DNA of 52,793 nt from an uncultured Eubacterium sp. (GTDB lineage Bacteria > Bacillota > Clostridia > Lachnospirales > Lachnospiraceae): assembly GCA_934358495.1 (NCBI GenBank), contig CAKRKO010000008.1:1-52793 (forward strand), given 5' to 3'. Below the pieces are notes generated by a model. It made no database searches and was not told the DNA's origin. It saw only the letters and a list, made by a program, of their open reading frames with translations. Of the stretch, positions 43,352 to 52,312 are shown piece after piece; position 1 is the stretch's first letter, and each line of letters begins with the position of its first letter. A program made the position numbers and the translations under genes.

Positions 43352-43805
43352 TTATACCTTATGGAGAGAGGTCATCTTTAACTGTTCAAAATGATAACGC
43401 GGTTTTCCTATGCTCTTTTTGCCATACTTTATTGCTTCTGTGGGGCAATAACAAATACATGCCATACAGTGAGTACATTGATTTCCCCATATAGCATAAG
43501 TGCTTTTGCTCAGCAAGACTGCGATTATATTTTGACGCATTGCCAATTTCACTACCACAGTTCATAACAAACCAAATACGTTTTGCAGAAAGCAATTTCG
43601 TTTTGGAAAGCCAATCCGATACAATTCGGGGAATACGCCACGCATAAGTCGGAGTTACGACGATTACATTCTCACCTGTTTTTATTGGCGAATAATCTAC
43701 TGTCTTGATTTTTGCATTCACATTTATAATCTCATCCTGCAATTCAGCTGCAATTTTTTTCGCTATATAACGGCTATTGCCGGTTCCTGAAAAGCACAAA
43801 ATCAT
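43352..43805 (-). pseudogene. EFR1-type flavodoxin/ferredoxin protein, disrupted
   Basis: From ATG 43805 the flavodoxin-like start is clear (ILCFSGTGNSRYIAKKIA, VVTPTYAWRIPRIVSDWL, WFVMNCGSEIGNASKY). It then loses about 100 residues and shifts frame. The 4Fe-4S part CTHCMACICYCPTEAIKYGKKSIGKPRYHF is in another frame (43352-43558). An intact protein would have about 260 residues. Both frames are needed, so the gene is broken. It borders the decayed helicase. Confidence 0.8.
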
Positions 43806-43837
43806 GATAAAATCACCTCCACGACTTTCGATTTAAG

Positions 43838-45187
43838 TTACTGAGATGGCACCACTTTATTAGTCGGCCATGATTTTCTGAGAGCCATATAGGATATTAA
43901 AAAGTTCGCAAACCAACCAGCTGGTACAGCAAGCCAGACAAATTCAATGCCAAAACGCGGTGCAAAAATCAAAGCAACAGACAAGCGAATCGCCAGGTTT
44001 ACCATGTTTGCAATGAGGAACGGACGCATGATTCCAAGTCCACGAAGGACTCCGTCTGTTGCCATCTTAATACCCATGAAGATGAAGAAATAGCCCAGCC
44101 ATCTCATATAATCTCCAGACACCTGATATGCTAAAGCAGTTCCATCTTTACCCAGGAATAATGTAGAAATTTGAGTGTGCAGTGTTTCAATGACTATGAA
44201 AGCAATGACAGCAAAACATAAATCTAACACCAATGCAGCGTGATATCCTTTTTTGATACGTTCGATTTTCTTTGCCCCAAGATTTTGGGAAACATACGGT
44301 GAAACTGCATTTCCGATAGATACAAATATCAGTGAAAAAACATTTTCTACCCTCATCGTTGCAGCATACCCTGCGAGCGCCTGTGTACCGAAGGGGTTTA
44401 CAACTGCCTGCACGATCATCATACCGATAGATACTGTAGACTGTTGGAGAACTGACGGAACAGCAATCCGAAGCATGGAATGCAGTTCCCGACAGTCAAA
44501 TCGGCGAAAGGAGCTCTTATATTGCTTCATCCGATAGAAGAAAATGAAAAGCGAAAACACAGCGGAAATTCCCTGTGCTATAAGAGTCGCAAGGGCTGCA
44601 CCAAACACACCGAGACCAAGACCAGCCACCATCCAAAGATCCATAAAAATATTTAAGACTGACGAGAATATCAGGAGCCCTAGTGGAATTTTTGATTCGC
44701 CTATGGAAGTGAACATCGTTGAAAGAATATTGTACATAAACAAAAATGGAAAGCCTGCAAAGTAGACCCGCAGATATAACACTGCACTATCCAGTATATC
44801 GCCAGGAGTTTGTAATGCACTCATCATCAAATGGGAACAGCAAAATCCAAAAACACCAAGGATTATGCTTAGAACTAAAAAGCTAAGCAAGGACGTTGAC
44901 ACGATGGTTTTCATTTTTGCATACTCCCGGGCACCGAAATAGCGGCTCACGAGCACACCGGCGCCGACACCGGCACCCAGCGCCACACAAATAAAAACAT
45001 TGGTCAGCGCTGCACAGGCACCAACAGCTGCAAGTGCGGAGGATCCCACAAACTGACCAACGATGATGGAGTCAGCCATATTGTATATTTGCTGAAAAAA
45101 GCTGCCGAGAATCATCGGCATTGCAAAAACCGTCAGTGCCTTAAGAGGCGCATCTGTAATTAAATACTCATCTTTTGACAATATCAT
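43838..45187 (-). CDS. MATE-family efflux transporter (second copy)
   Basis: 449 residues and 12 TM helices: TDAPLKALTVFAMPMILGSFFQQIYNMADSIIVGQFVGSSALAAVG is the standard N-terminal pair, and GIMRPFLIANM lies in the second half. It has low similarity to the MATE protein at 22.6 kb and belongs to the NorM/DinF-type branch common in Firmicutes. GGAGG precedes the ATG, and a near-consensus promoter with a palindromic spacer lies about 100 bases upstream. Substrate unknown. Confidence 0.92.
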   Translation of the reverse strand: MILSKDEYLITDAPLKALTVFAMPMILGSFFQQIYNMADSIIVGQFVGSSALAAVGACAALTNVFICVALGAGVGAGVLVSRYFGAREYAKMKTIVSTSLLSFLVLSIILGVFGFCCSHLMMSALQTPGDILDSAVLYLRVYFAGFPFLFMYNILSTMFTSIGESKIPLGLLIFSSVLNIFMDLWMVAGLGLGVFGAALATLIAQGISAVFSLFIFFYRMKQYKSSFRRFDCRELHSMLRIAVPSVLQQSTVSIGMMIVQAVVNPFGTQALAGYAATMRVENVFSLIFVSIGNAVSPYVSQNLGAKKIERIKKGYHAALVLDLCFAVIAFIVIETLHTQISTLFLGKDGTALAYQVSGDYMRWLGYFFIFMGIKMATDGVLRGLGIMRPFLIANMVNLAIRLSVALIFAPRFGIEFVWLAVPAGWFANFLISYMALRKSWPTNKVVPSQ

Positions 45188-45283
45188 ATTCCTCCACAGG
45201 TTTCATGATTTCACTTATTCTTCCCCGCATCAGATTTTATCTTATACATTCGAAATGTAAGTTGTGAATTACGTTATGAAATA

Positions 45284-45312
45284 ATTATATGTGGTTATAA
45301 CCAATAAGTCAA
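45284..45312 (-). promoter_or_regulatory. Promoter of the second MATE gene with operator in the spacer
   Basis: Minus strand: -35 TTGACT (45307-45312), 17-bp spacer, -10 TATAAT (45284-45289). A perfect palindrome TGGTTATAACCA (45292-45303) fills the spacer, an ideal place for a repressor. Confidence 0.8.
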
Positions 45313-45399
45313 GCTGTCGTTTACTTTTAGCAACATAAGTGATATGATATTTAGGAAAAATAACTATTTGACGGATATCATTTTACAGGAGGAACACTT

Positions 45400-45858
45400 A
45401 TGTATCTGGACGTTTTAGATAAACTGGATCAGAAGATTATCCAGCTGCTTATAGAAAATGCGCGTATCTCTTACTCTGATATCGGTAAAGAAACCGGTAT
45501 TTCCAGAGTTGCAGTAAAAGCCCGGATTCAGGCTCTGGAGAAAAGAGGTGTGATTGAAGAATATACAACTATAATAAACCCTCAAAAAATCAGCGGTGCT
45601 GTATCATGCTATTTTGAAATTGAAACAAAACCAGACCATTTGTCACAGGTAACAGATATATTACATAAAAATGATACCGTTACACAGATTTACCGTGTCA
45701 CAGGAAGAGACAAACTGCATGTACATGCAGTTGCTTCATCAAGTGATGAAATGGAACACTTCCTGCACACGGTCATTGATAGACTGCCTGGCGTTATCAG
45801 CTGCAGCTGCAATACAATCTTATCACGTATTAAAGACATTAAAGGATTACGGCTATAG
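45400..45858 (+). CDS. Lrp/AsnC-family regulator
   Basis: 152 residues. N-terminal HTH (LDQKIIQLLIENARISYSDIGKETGISRVAVKARIQALEKRGVIEEY, about 8-55) and a C-terminal RAM effector domain (about 65-145). It senses an amino acid or similar metabolite and forms octamers. AGGAGG precedes the ATG. Divergent from the MATE gene and convergent with the permease gene at 45.9 kb; it may bind the MATE promoter palindrome, which is unproven. Confidence 0.93.
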   Translation: MYLDVLDKLDQKIIQLLIENARISYSDIGKETGISRVAVKARIQALEKRGVIEEYTTIINPQKISGAVSCYFEIETKPDHLSQVTDILHKNDTVTQIYRVTGRDKLHVHAVASSSDEMEHFLHTVIDRLPGVISCSCNTILSRIKDIKGLRL

Positions 45859-45914
45859 AAATCACAGATTGTAATAGCGAAGTATTCCAGATTTCATCTT
45901 AAATATGATTTCTT

Positions 45915-47270
45915 TTAAGCTAATCCCGGAAAAGCAATCAGTAATAACGTTGCAACTACTGAACCTACAATCGGGAAGAATACGGATGCAAGGAACATCG
46001 GCAAATATCCTTCTTTGTGCTTGATATTACAAAGGCTCAATGCAACAACAATCATACCATTCCATGGTAATGTTTCAAATGTGATGCATGCGGTCGAGCA
46101 GATACGATGTACTGCTGCCGGATCTGCCACAAGACCAAGTACTCCCGGCTGTGAAATCAGACTTGCTGCAAAAATCGGAATGATAATACTCAATCCAGCT
46201 GGCGGAGAACTTGTCAGTGCAACCAGAATAAATACGGAAATAAGTACAATCAGATACGGATGAATCGGAAGTCCCATCAATCCATCTGCCAGATTGGTAA
46301 AAGCAGGTGTCACTGCAACTACTGCAGCCAGACCACCAATAACGCTGATTTCAATCAGAGCCTTTGTAGAAGACACTGCGCCCTGTCCCAGTACAGATAC
46401 AATCTGTGCGCCAAGACTTGTTCCCTGCTGCGGCTCAATATTTTTTCCCATAAGGATAATACAAAGTACAATTCCTCCGGATAATGCGTATGCAATATTT
46501 GCACCTGCAATCGTATACAATACAAAAACTAAGATTAACGGAAGTAATGCCACAATAAAGTTTGGAAGTTTTTTGTTTCCTTCAAAATCCGGTGCAGCTT
46601 CCATATTTCCATAATCAAATGTCTCTCCGCGACGTACTGCACGGATAATCATTGTGGAAATCATAAACCATGCACCAACTTCTACGATAATAAATGCTAC
46701 GATTCCAGGTACTGCTCCTGCTGTAGAAGGCGTACCTAAAATTGCAGACGGCAATACATTGTGAACTGTCGGAGAACCCGGACATGCACCTACGCCGGTT
46801 GCACAAAGTAACATTCCCGGAATATATTTTCTCGGAAGGTTCAATCGACGGAACATTGTTACAATAATTGGAAATGTCGTGAACATTACGATAAAACTGT
46901 CGATTCCGCCAAACTGAAACAGGCAGGATACTGCAATCAGCACCGCACAAGCCACCCGTATTTTCTTTTCTCCTGCCGCTTTATCTACGAATGCTTTGAT
47001 AAATGTATTTGCAATGGAAACAGCTGCTCCTGTTTCTGTGTATAATTTTCCTAAAATCGTTCCCAGCAGAATTAGCATAAAAAGTGCTGTGATAATGTTG
47101 CATACTCCTGCCACATATGTATTTGTAATAGATTCTGTCAGATTCAGGCCGTTAAATAATGCTACTACTACAACAGAAAAGATGGATACAATAATCGTAG
47201 ACCAGTTTTTCATTGTTAAAAACAGCAGCAAGACAAACGCCAGAATAATACCAATAATACCTATTGCCAT
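45915..47270 (-). CDS. GntP-like (ion transporter superfamily) permease
   Basis: 451 residues from ATG 47270, chosen for AAGGGAG upstream; the longer frame enters the hairpin. About 12 TM helices, TM re-entrant motifs FGGIDSFIVMFTTFPI and GVGACPGSPTVHNVLPSAILGT in place of the GntP PP-x-PG loop. GntP/CitM-type symporters move organic acids with H+ or Na+. It follows the PhlG-like hydrolase on the same strand and may import its substrate or remove a product. Substrate unknown. Confidence 0.8.
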   Translation of the reverse strand: MAIGIIGIILAFVLLLFLTMKNWSTIIVSIFSVVVVALFNGLNLTESITNTYVAGVCNIITALFMLILLGTILGKLYTETGAAVSIANTFIKAFVDKAAGEKKIRVACAVLIAVSCLFQFGGIDSFIVMFTTFPIIVTMFRRLNLPRKYIPGMLLCATGVGACPGSPTVHNVLPSAILGTPSTAGAVPGIVAFIIVEVGAWFMISTMIIRAVRRGETFDYGNMEAAPDFEGNKKLPNFIVALLPLILVFVLYTIAGANIAYALSGGIVLCIILMGKNIEPQQGTSLGAQIVSVLGQGAVSSTKALIEISVIGGLAAVVAVTPAFTNLADGLMGLPIHPYLIVLISVFILVALTSSPPAGLSIIIPIFAASLISQPGVLGLVADPAAVHRICSTACITFETLPWNGMIVVALSLCNIKHKEGYLPMFLASVFFPIVGSVVATLLLIAFPGLA

Positions 47271-47300
47271 AACATTTTCTCCCTTGTTTTTTATTAGCAT

Positions 47301-47341
47301 TGAGTAATGCGTTATCAATATATCGATAACCACATTACTCA
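47301..47341 (-). repeat. Stem-loop between hydrolase and permease genes
   Basis: TGAGTAATG (47301-47309) pairs with CATTACTCA (47333-47341), and GTTATC (47311-47316) with GATAAC (47325-47330). No T-run on the minus strand, so more likely a processing or stability element that sets hydrolase over permease levels; on the plus strand a T-run follows and it could terminate the AsnC transcript side. Confidence 0.6.
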
Positions 47342-47400
47342 ATTTTTATTGTGTCTCAGGTATATCAGAAGTGCTGGTTATTTCAGCCTTCGACAAATAT

Positions 47401-48213
47401 TTACTGGATTCCTAACTTCTCCAGAATTGGTTTTGAATTATCTTCTTTATATTTCCACTTATAATCCCCAATTTTTTCAACGGTCAGATCATAGTATACG
47501 TTCTGTGTTGGATCCGGATGATCTTTCCATACATCGTACAGTTTTGGTAAAAATTTCGGCCACCAGGATAACTCATACTCACCATGTTCAAAGGTGTTCA
47601 TGTCACCTTTTTTGTGCGGGAACTCATCCGGACGGATAATCTTTTTGCCCTGCTCCAGTGTCTCTGTAGCACATACCATACGATGTACACAGCCACCTTC
47701 CACATCTTCCCACATATGGGCAAGAATCATCCATGTATGACCATTCTCATCCATCTGACCTTCCAGAATACAGTGTTCCAAGCACTGATCAAATGGAAAA
47801 ATATCCATGTCATAACGATTGTACAGAAGCATTCCAAATCCATCACCGGCAGCCACTTCCAGATCAAGAATCTGATCCTCTGACATATTCTCAAGACTTG
47901 TGTGTTTTGAATTAGTAAAACCATACTGCCATGGCTCGCGGATCCACTGGAATCTTTTATGAGAACCTGGTGCCCAGAGAAAATATCCTTTTTCCATATT
48001 GGACCAGAACCAGTCAATCATCTTGGAATTTACTCCCGGAAGGAAATGCTCTCCCTCAATACAGATTACCCAGTCCTTATAATCCGGATTCATATTAATC
48101 TCAGGATAACCAGTCGGGCGCTCCAGTCTCTCCCACTTCGGATACGGTACCTTAAACTGACCAAAAGGTCTGCTTGACTGTCCACCAGTTGCTACATACT
48201 TATCAAATTCCAT
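47401..48213 (-). CDS. PhlG/phloretin-hydrolase-family C-C bond hydrolase
   Basis: 270 residues from ATG 48213 (AAAGGAGG upstream). Family pattern: MIDWFWSNMEKGYFLWAPGSHKRFQW, LAHMWEDVEGG and FEHGEYELSWWPKFLPKLY. H210-x3-E214 matches the H-x3-E zinc pair of PhlG; H85 and E112 or E119 are candidates for the other ligands. PhlG hydrolyses diacetylphloroglucinol, and its Eubacterium ramulus relative splits phloretin into phloroglucinol and hydroxyphenylpropionate, so a plant-phenol substrate is plausible. It has a sigma-54 promoter and a divergent activator, and the permease gene follows. Confidence 0.7.
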   Translation of the reverse strand: MEFDKYVATGGQSSRPFGQFKVPYPKWERLERPTGYPEINMNPDYKDWVICIEGEHFLPGVNSKMIDWFWSNMEKGYFLWAPGSHKRFQWIREPWQYGFTNSKHTSLENMSEDQILDLEVAAGDGFGMLLYNRYDMDIFPFDQCLEHCILEGQMDENGHTWMILAHMWEDVEGGCVHRMVCATETLEQGKKIIRPDEFPHKKGDMNTFEHGEYELSWWPKFLPKLYDVWKDHPDPTQNVYYDLTVEKIGDYKWKYKEDNSKPILEKLGIQ

Positions 48214-48277
48214 GATTATGTCCTCCTTTAACATTTCTTTTTCTATTGTTTTATGGATTTATAGCATCCTCATATGT

Positions 48278-48293
48278 AGCAAAAGGTGTGCCA
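48278..48293 (-). promoter_or_regulatory. Sigma-54 (RpoN) -24/-12 promoter
   Basis: Minus strand TGGCACACCTTTTGCT (48293 to 48278): GG and GC are 10 bases apart, and TGGCAC-N5-TTGCT fits the sigma-54 consensus. About 65 bases before the hydrolase start. Confidence 0.92.
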
Positions 48294-48383
48294 GTTTTTT
48301 ATCTTCTTATTTTGGTTTTAAATGCAAAAAAACTGTATTTTTTACTCTAAAATGCTTTCCTTTTCTTAGTTTTTTCTTATTGC

Positions 48384-48505
48384 GGTGTATTTTTCACCAA
48401 CAAATCTCCTGTCTTTTATGCTTTTTGGTGCAAATAGTCACCACTTTTTTATACATCCCAGTATTTTTCTTGTATTTTTATTTTCTGTGGTGTAAAATTA
48501 CACCA
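48384..48505. promoter_or_regulatory. Three GGTG-N7/8-CACC activator sites
   Basis: GGTGTATTTTTCACC (48384-48398), GGTGCAAATAGTCACC (48427-48442) and TGGTGTAAAATTACACCA (48488-48505, perfect palindrome). They lie about 90-210 bases upstream of the sigma-54 promoter, the usual distance for enhancer sites; the last is 15 bases before the regulator ATG, so it may also autoregulate. Confidence 0.8.
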
Positions 48506-48520
48506 TAAGGGAGGCTTTTC

Positions 48521-50053
48521 ATGGAACAAACATCAAATTTCAAAAAAATAGAAAAATCTTTGCAGGATTTTCTGCAAGTACAACCAACTTTATCAAAAAA
48601 TCCGGTCTTTCATCAGCTACAGGAAGCAATTCACCAGCTTTATCTCTTTCAGTTGGAAACAATCGGAGATCAGATCAGTATCGGACTTTTCATCTGCGAT
48701 ATTAATGGAACAATTCTTTACATTAATAGAGAAAATGAGAAATTAGTTGGGTTAAAACGAAATCTTGTAATTGGAAAAAATTATAAAGAAATCCTCACGG
48801 ATCATCAGATCGGCAATGTCATCATTGAATATGTTCTGGAACACCAGATTCCTTATTCTTCTATTGCCTACTCCCCTCTCACAGGGATACAGTTATTAGA
48901 AACAGGTTCTCCACTTTTTGACGACAATCAAAATCTGGTTGGTGTCATCGTACTAGATCAGGATATCAGTGAAACTACAGCACTTGCTGAAAGTCTGCGA
49001 GATTCTGAATCACAGATTGCCCATTACCAGAAAATGGTAAACCAGGACTCTCTCGTTATCGAACAGTTAAATCAGCAAAATATTATTCCTCAGAAAAATT
49101 TTTCCGACTGGGCAGACGTGCATGGCCCTGCCATTACTGAAGCATATGCAATGGCTTTTCAGGCAGCCCAGACTGATGTTACTACACTTTTGACAGGTGA
49201 AACTGGAACTGGAAAAGAAGTGTTTGCAAATTATATTTTTGAACATAGTGTCCGCAATAAAAAATCATTTATTAAAGTAAACTGTGCCGCCATTCCGGAA
49301 CACCTTCTGGAAAGTGAACTTTTCGGTTATGTGAAAGGTGCTTTCACAGGCGCCAATACCAGTGGAAAAATCGGTATGTTTGAACTGGCCAATCATGGTA
49401 CTCTATTTTTGGACGAAATAGGCGAATTGCCTCTGGACTTTCAAGCTAAATTACTGCGTGCTCTGCAACAAAAAGAAATTACACGTATCGGAGACACCAA
49501 ATCCGTCAAGCTTGATATCCGCATTATTGCCGCTACCAATCGTAACTTAAGCGAAATGGTTCAAAACGGAACATTTCGAAGTGATTTATATTATCGCTTA
49601 TATATTTTCCCCATTTCAATTCCGGCTCTGCGAGAACGTGTAGAGGATATCCCCGTACTAATTCAGCATTTTCTGTCTATTTTCAACCGAAAATACAGCA
49701 AAAATATCATTCTTGCTCAAGATGCGATTGATGCTCTCTGCCACTATCAATGGCCCGGCAACATCCGAGAGCTGGAAAACCTGCTTGAACGCTGGGTTGT
49801 CATTTATGAACCATATACAACAATCCGCTGGGATATGGTCATCGGCTATTTCCCCGAATTTTCAGAAGAAGCACAGCACTCTGCTTTTGAAGGTCACACA
49901 CTAAAAGAACTTGTTGCTGCATATGAAAAAGAAATCCTTGAATGGGGCTATCAGAAATATGGATCTACCAGAGCAATGGCAAAAGCACTGGGAGTTGATC
50001 ATTCTACCATTGTGCGAAAAACACAGGTCTTCGGTTGTAAACCCGAAAAATAA
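48521..50053 (+). CDS. Sigma-54-dependent transcriptional activator (PAS-AAA-Fis)
   Basis: 510 residues. N-terminal PAS-type sensor (about 50-165: GLFICDINGTILYINRENEKLVGL), AAA+ domain with Walker A GETGTGKE (226-233), GAFTGA (about 273-278) for sigma-54 contact, Walker B LFLDEIGEL and the arginine-finger region PALRERVEDIP, then a Fis-type HTH (TRAMAKALGVDHSTIVRKTQVFG, about 482-505). GGGAGG precedes the ATG. Divergent from the hydrolase, with enhancer palindromes between. The PAS domain probably binds the inducing compound. All motor motifs are intact. Confidence 0.95.
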   Translation: MEQTSNFKKIEKSLQDFLQVQPTLSKNPVFHQLQEAIHQLYLFQLETIGDQISIGLFICDINGTILYINRENEKLVGLKRNLVIGKNYKEILTDHQIGNVIIEYVLEHQIPYSSIAYSPLTGIQLLETGSPLFDDNQNLVGVIVLDQDISETTALAESLRDSESQIAHYQKMVNQDSLVIEQLNQQNIIPQKNFSDWADVHGPAITEAYAMAFQAAQTDVTTLLTGETGTGKEVFANYIFEHSVRNKKSFIKVNCAAIPEHLLESELFGYVKGAFTGANTSGKIGMFELANHGTLFLDEIGELPLDFQAKLLRALQQKEITRIGDTKSVKLDIRIIAATNRNLSEMVQNGTFRSDLYYRLYIFPISIPALRERVEDIPVLIQHFLSIFNRKYSKNIILAQDAIDALCHYQWPGNIRELENLLERWVVIYEPYTTIRWDMVIGYFPEFSEEAQHSAFEGHTLKELVAAYEKEILEWGYQKYGSTRAMAKALGVDHSTIVRKTQVFGCKPEK

Positions 50054-50136
50054 CAGTCCCGATTGTAGGGACCACTTTTTCAATCCATGTAAACCAGTAC
50101 AAATTTTCAGCAAGCTTGCGTGTTTCTTGACTGATC

Positions 50137-50180
50137 ATAAAAAATGGCTGACAGCACTTTTGCTATCAACCATTTTTTAT
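50137..50180 (+). terminator. Terminator after the sigma-54 activator gene
   Basis: AAAAAATGG...CCATTTTTT stem with an inner TGACAGC/GCTATCA pairing and a T-run on both strands. Confidence 0.8.
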
Positions 50181-50293
50181 TGGAATGCCGATTTGAAAAA
50201 ATCCTGTTTTTTTAGCATCATTGGAACATAAGTTTTCAATACTTCAAAATATTTATTTGTATTATATTATACATTTTTAATTAAAGCTGTCTA

Positions 50294-52312
50294 TTATAAA
50301 TATTTCATCATTGTTGGCACAAGAATGTTCATATCAACAGGCTTAGCAATATGAGCATTCATTCCAATAGAAAGAGCCTTTTGTGTATCTTCTGCAAAGG
50401 CATTGGCAGTCATCGCAATAATTGGGATCCTGGCTTTTTTCGTATCCTTCATCTTTCGAATGGTCAGTGTAGCATCATATCCATTCATAACCGGCATCTG
50501 AATATCCATAAGGATCAGCTTGTAATAATCAGCATCAGCTTTTTCAATCATGTCAATGCATACAACACCATCATTTGCAGTCTCAACAATACATCCTTCT
50601 TCCGTCAATAGTTCTTTTGCAATTTCTGTGTTGATCTCATTATCTTCGACTAATAAGATCCGAACACCATTCAAACAATTTTTATTGATCAAATTACAAT
50701 TTTTCCTCACCATAGAGTCTTCTTTTGACGCTTTCCTGCAAGGAATAGTCACTGTAAATGTGGAACCTTTACCTTGACTGCTTTTCACTTCTATTGTGCC
50801 ATCCATGAGTTCTACAAGTTTTTTTGTAATGCCCATTCCGATGCCACTGCCCTCAATATGACTGGATGTAGTGTTGCGTTCTCTTTCAAAAGTTTCAAAA
50901 ATACGCTTTTGGAATTCTTCAGACATACCAATTCCATTATCGGTAATGGTAATGATCATATTGCACCAGTCTTCTTTTTCACAGGATTTCTGTACAACAT
51001 TACAGGATATCCTGCCTCCTGTATTTGTATACTTTATTGCATTGCTTATAATATTAAGACAGACTTCTGACAGGTGCGGTGCATCCATATATACATACGG
51101 ATACAAGATTTGTTCTGTCAGAAAGAGAGTCTGATTTTTACTTTCTGCCTGTTGTTGGGACATAATAACACAATTTTCAAAGCATTCATGGACATTCGAA
51201 ACAGTGTATTCCATTTCGACCTTATTATTTTCAATTCTTGCAAGATCTAAAACATTACCAAGCATCGACAAAAGTTCTTTTCCACATATTTGAATTTTTT
51301 CAAGATATTTGCCAAGTTTATCTGTTTCTTTCAAATGTAGGGACGCCAGCTCTGCATAACCAATAATTGCATTCATAGGAGTTCTGATATCGTGAGACAT
51401 ATTATACAGAAATGACGATTTTGCTTTATTTGCACATTCTGCTTTTAATTTTGCTTCCCGTAACTCTTCCTCTTGTCTTAATTCCCGCATTTTTTCATCT
51501 GTCACATCTCGATTCGCAAACAGCACGGATGTAACATTTCCATTTTTATCATAACTCTGCGGAATAATCATGGAAAGAAACCATGATCCATTCTTCTTTT
51601 TGAATTCGGAAGACATAGATTCTTTATTATGAAGACGTGCCGCCATGGTTTGTATATCAAAAAAATCCATATACTTCTGTACAAACGGTTCTGCTATAAT
51701 ACTCTCGATAATCTCGAACTGCGGATTCCAATCTGCACTATTATCTTTGATATCCATATTCATCTTCCTGGATCTTTTGACAAGTTCGATCTTCTTTGTT
51801 TTTAAATTCAGTCTTGAGATATGATAATAAGCTGTGCCTAATGCATGAAAAGCCTGCCGGGTTTTTTCCACCTGCTTTCCCAATGTAACAGGGAACTCTT
51901 CACCGTCCATCTGTTCCAAATCTGGTGTTGACTGATGCAGATGCTGAACTAGCCATTTCCCATTCGTCCACCTATAGATAATCGTAAATCTTGTCTCCAT
52001 TTTAAAACAAATTGAACCATCCTTAAACAGACCAATAAAATCTACTGTTCCGTGTGCAAGAACATGGTCATCATCAAGCCGTTCTTCTTCCTGATGTAAA
52101 TTTTGTATTTCAATTCTGATTTTGCCTCTTTGTTTTACATCAAATTCAAATGATTCTAAAAACTCATGTAGATTCGTGAATAACTCATGTTTCCCAGTTC
52201 CAATCAGACTAATATTTTCATCAAAATAATTTTCTATACCTAAATCATTTACTGATTCAGCGTTAATATATATTTCGAAAAGTTGCTCTGTGAGTTTTTT
52301 GAAATCATCCAT
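50294..52312 (-). CDS. Hybrid sensor histidine kinase with N-terminal NTF2-like domain
   Basis: 672 residues and no TM helix, so cytosolic. Order: SnoaL/NTF2-like domain (about 1-130, AHGTVDFIGLF...ETRFTIIYRWTNGKWLVQHLH), PAS-like domain (about 155-280), HisKA with H-box MSHDIRTPMNAIIGYAELA (His about 305), HATPase (NIISNAIKYTNTGG; DNGIGM; GSGIGMGITKKLVELMDG), and a C-terminal receiver with phospho-acceptor Asp in LILMDIQMPVMNG (about 601). GAGGGAA precedes the ATG. No output regulator is nearby; signals probably pass to a separate phosphotransfer or diguanylate protein. Confidence 0.93.
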   Translation of the reverse strand: MDDFKKLTEQLFEIYINAESVNDLGIENYFDENISLIGTGKHELFTNLHEFLESFEFDVKQRGKIRIEIQNLHQEEERLDDDHVLAHGTVDFIGLFKDGSICFKMETRFTIIYRWTNGKWLVQHLHQSTPDLEQMDGEEFPVTLGKQVEKTRQAFHALGTAYYHISRLNLKTKKIELVKRSRKMNMDIKDNSADWNPQFEIIESIIAEPFVQKYMDFFDIQTMAARLHNKESMSSEFKKKNGSWFLSMIIPQSYDKNGNVTSVLFANRDVTDEKMRELRQEEELREAKLKAECANKAKSSFLYNMSHDIRTPMNAIIGYAELASLHLKETDKLGKYLEKIQICGKELLSMLGNVLDLARIENNKVEMEYTVSNVHECFENCVIMSQQQAESKNQTLFLTEQILYPYVYMDAPHLSEVCLNIISNAIKYTNTGGRISCNVVQKSCEKEDWCNMIITITDNGIGMSEEFQKRIFETFERERNTTSSHIEGSGIGMGITKKLVELMDGTIEVKSSQGKGSTFTVTIPCRKASKEDSMVRKNCNLINKNCLNGVRILLVEDNEINTEIAKELLTEEGCIVETANDGVVCIDMIEKADADYYKLILMDIQMPVMNGYDATLTIRKMKDTKKARIPIIAMTANAFAEDTQKALSIGMNAHIAKPVDMNILVPTMMKYL

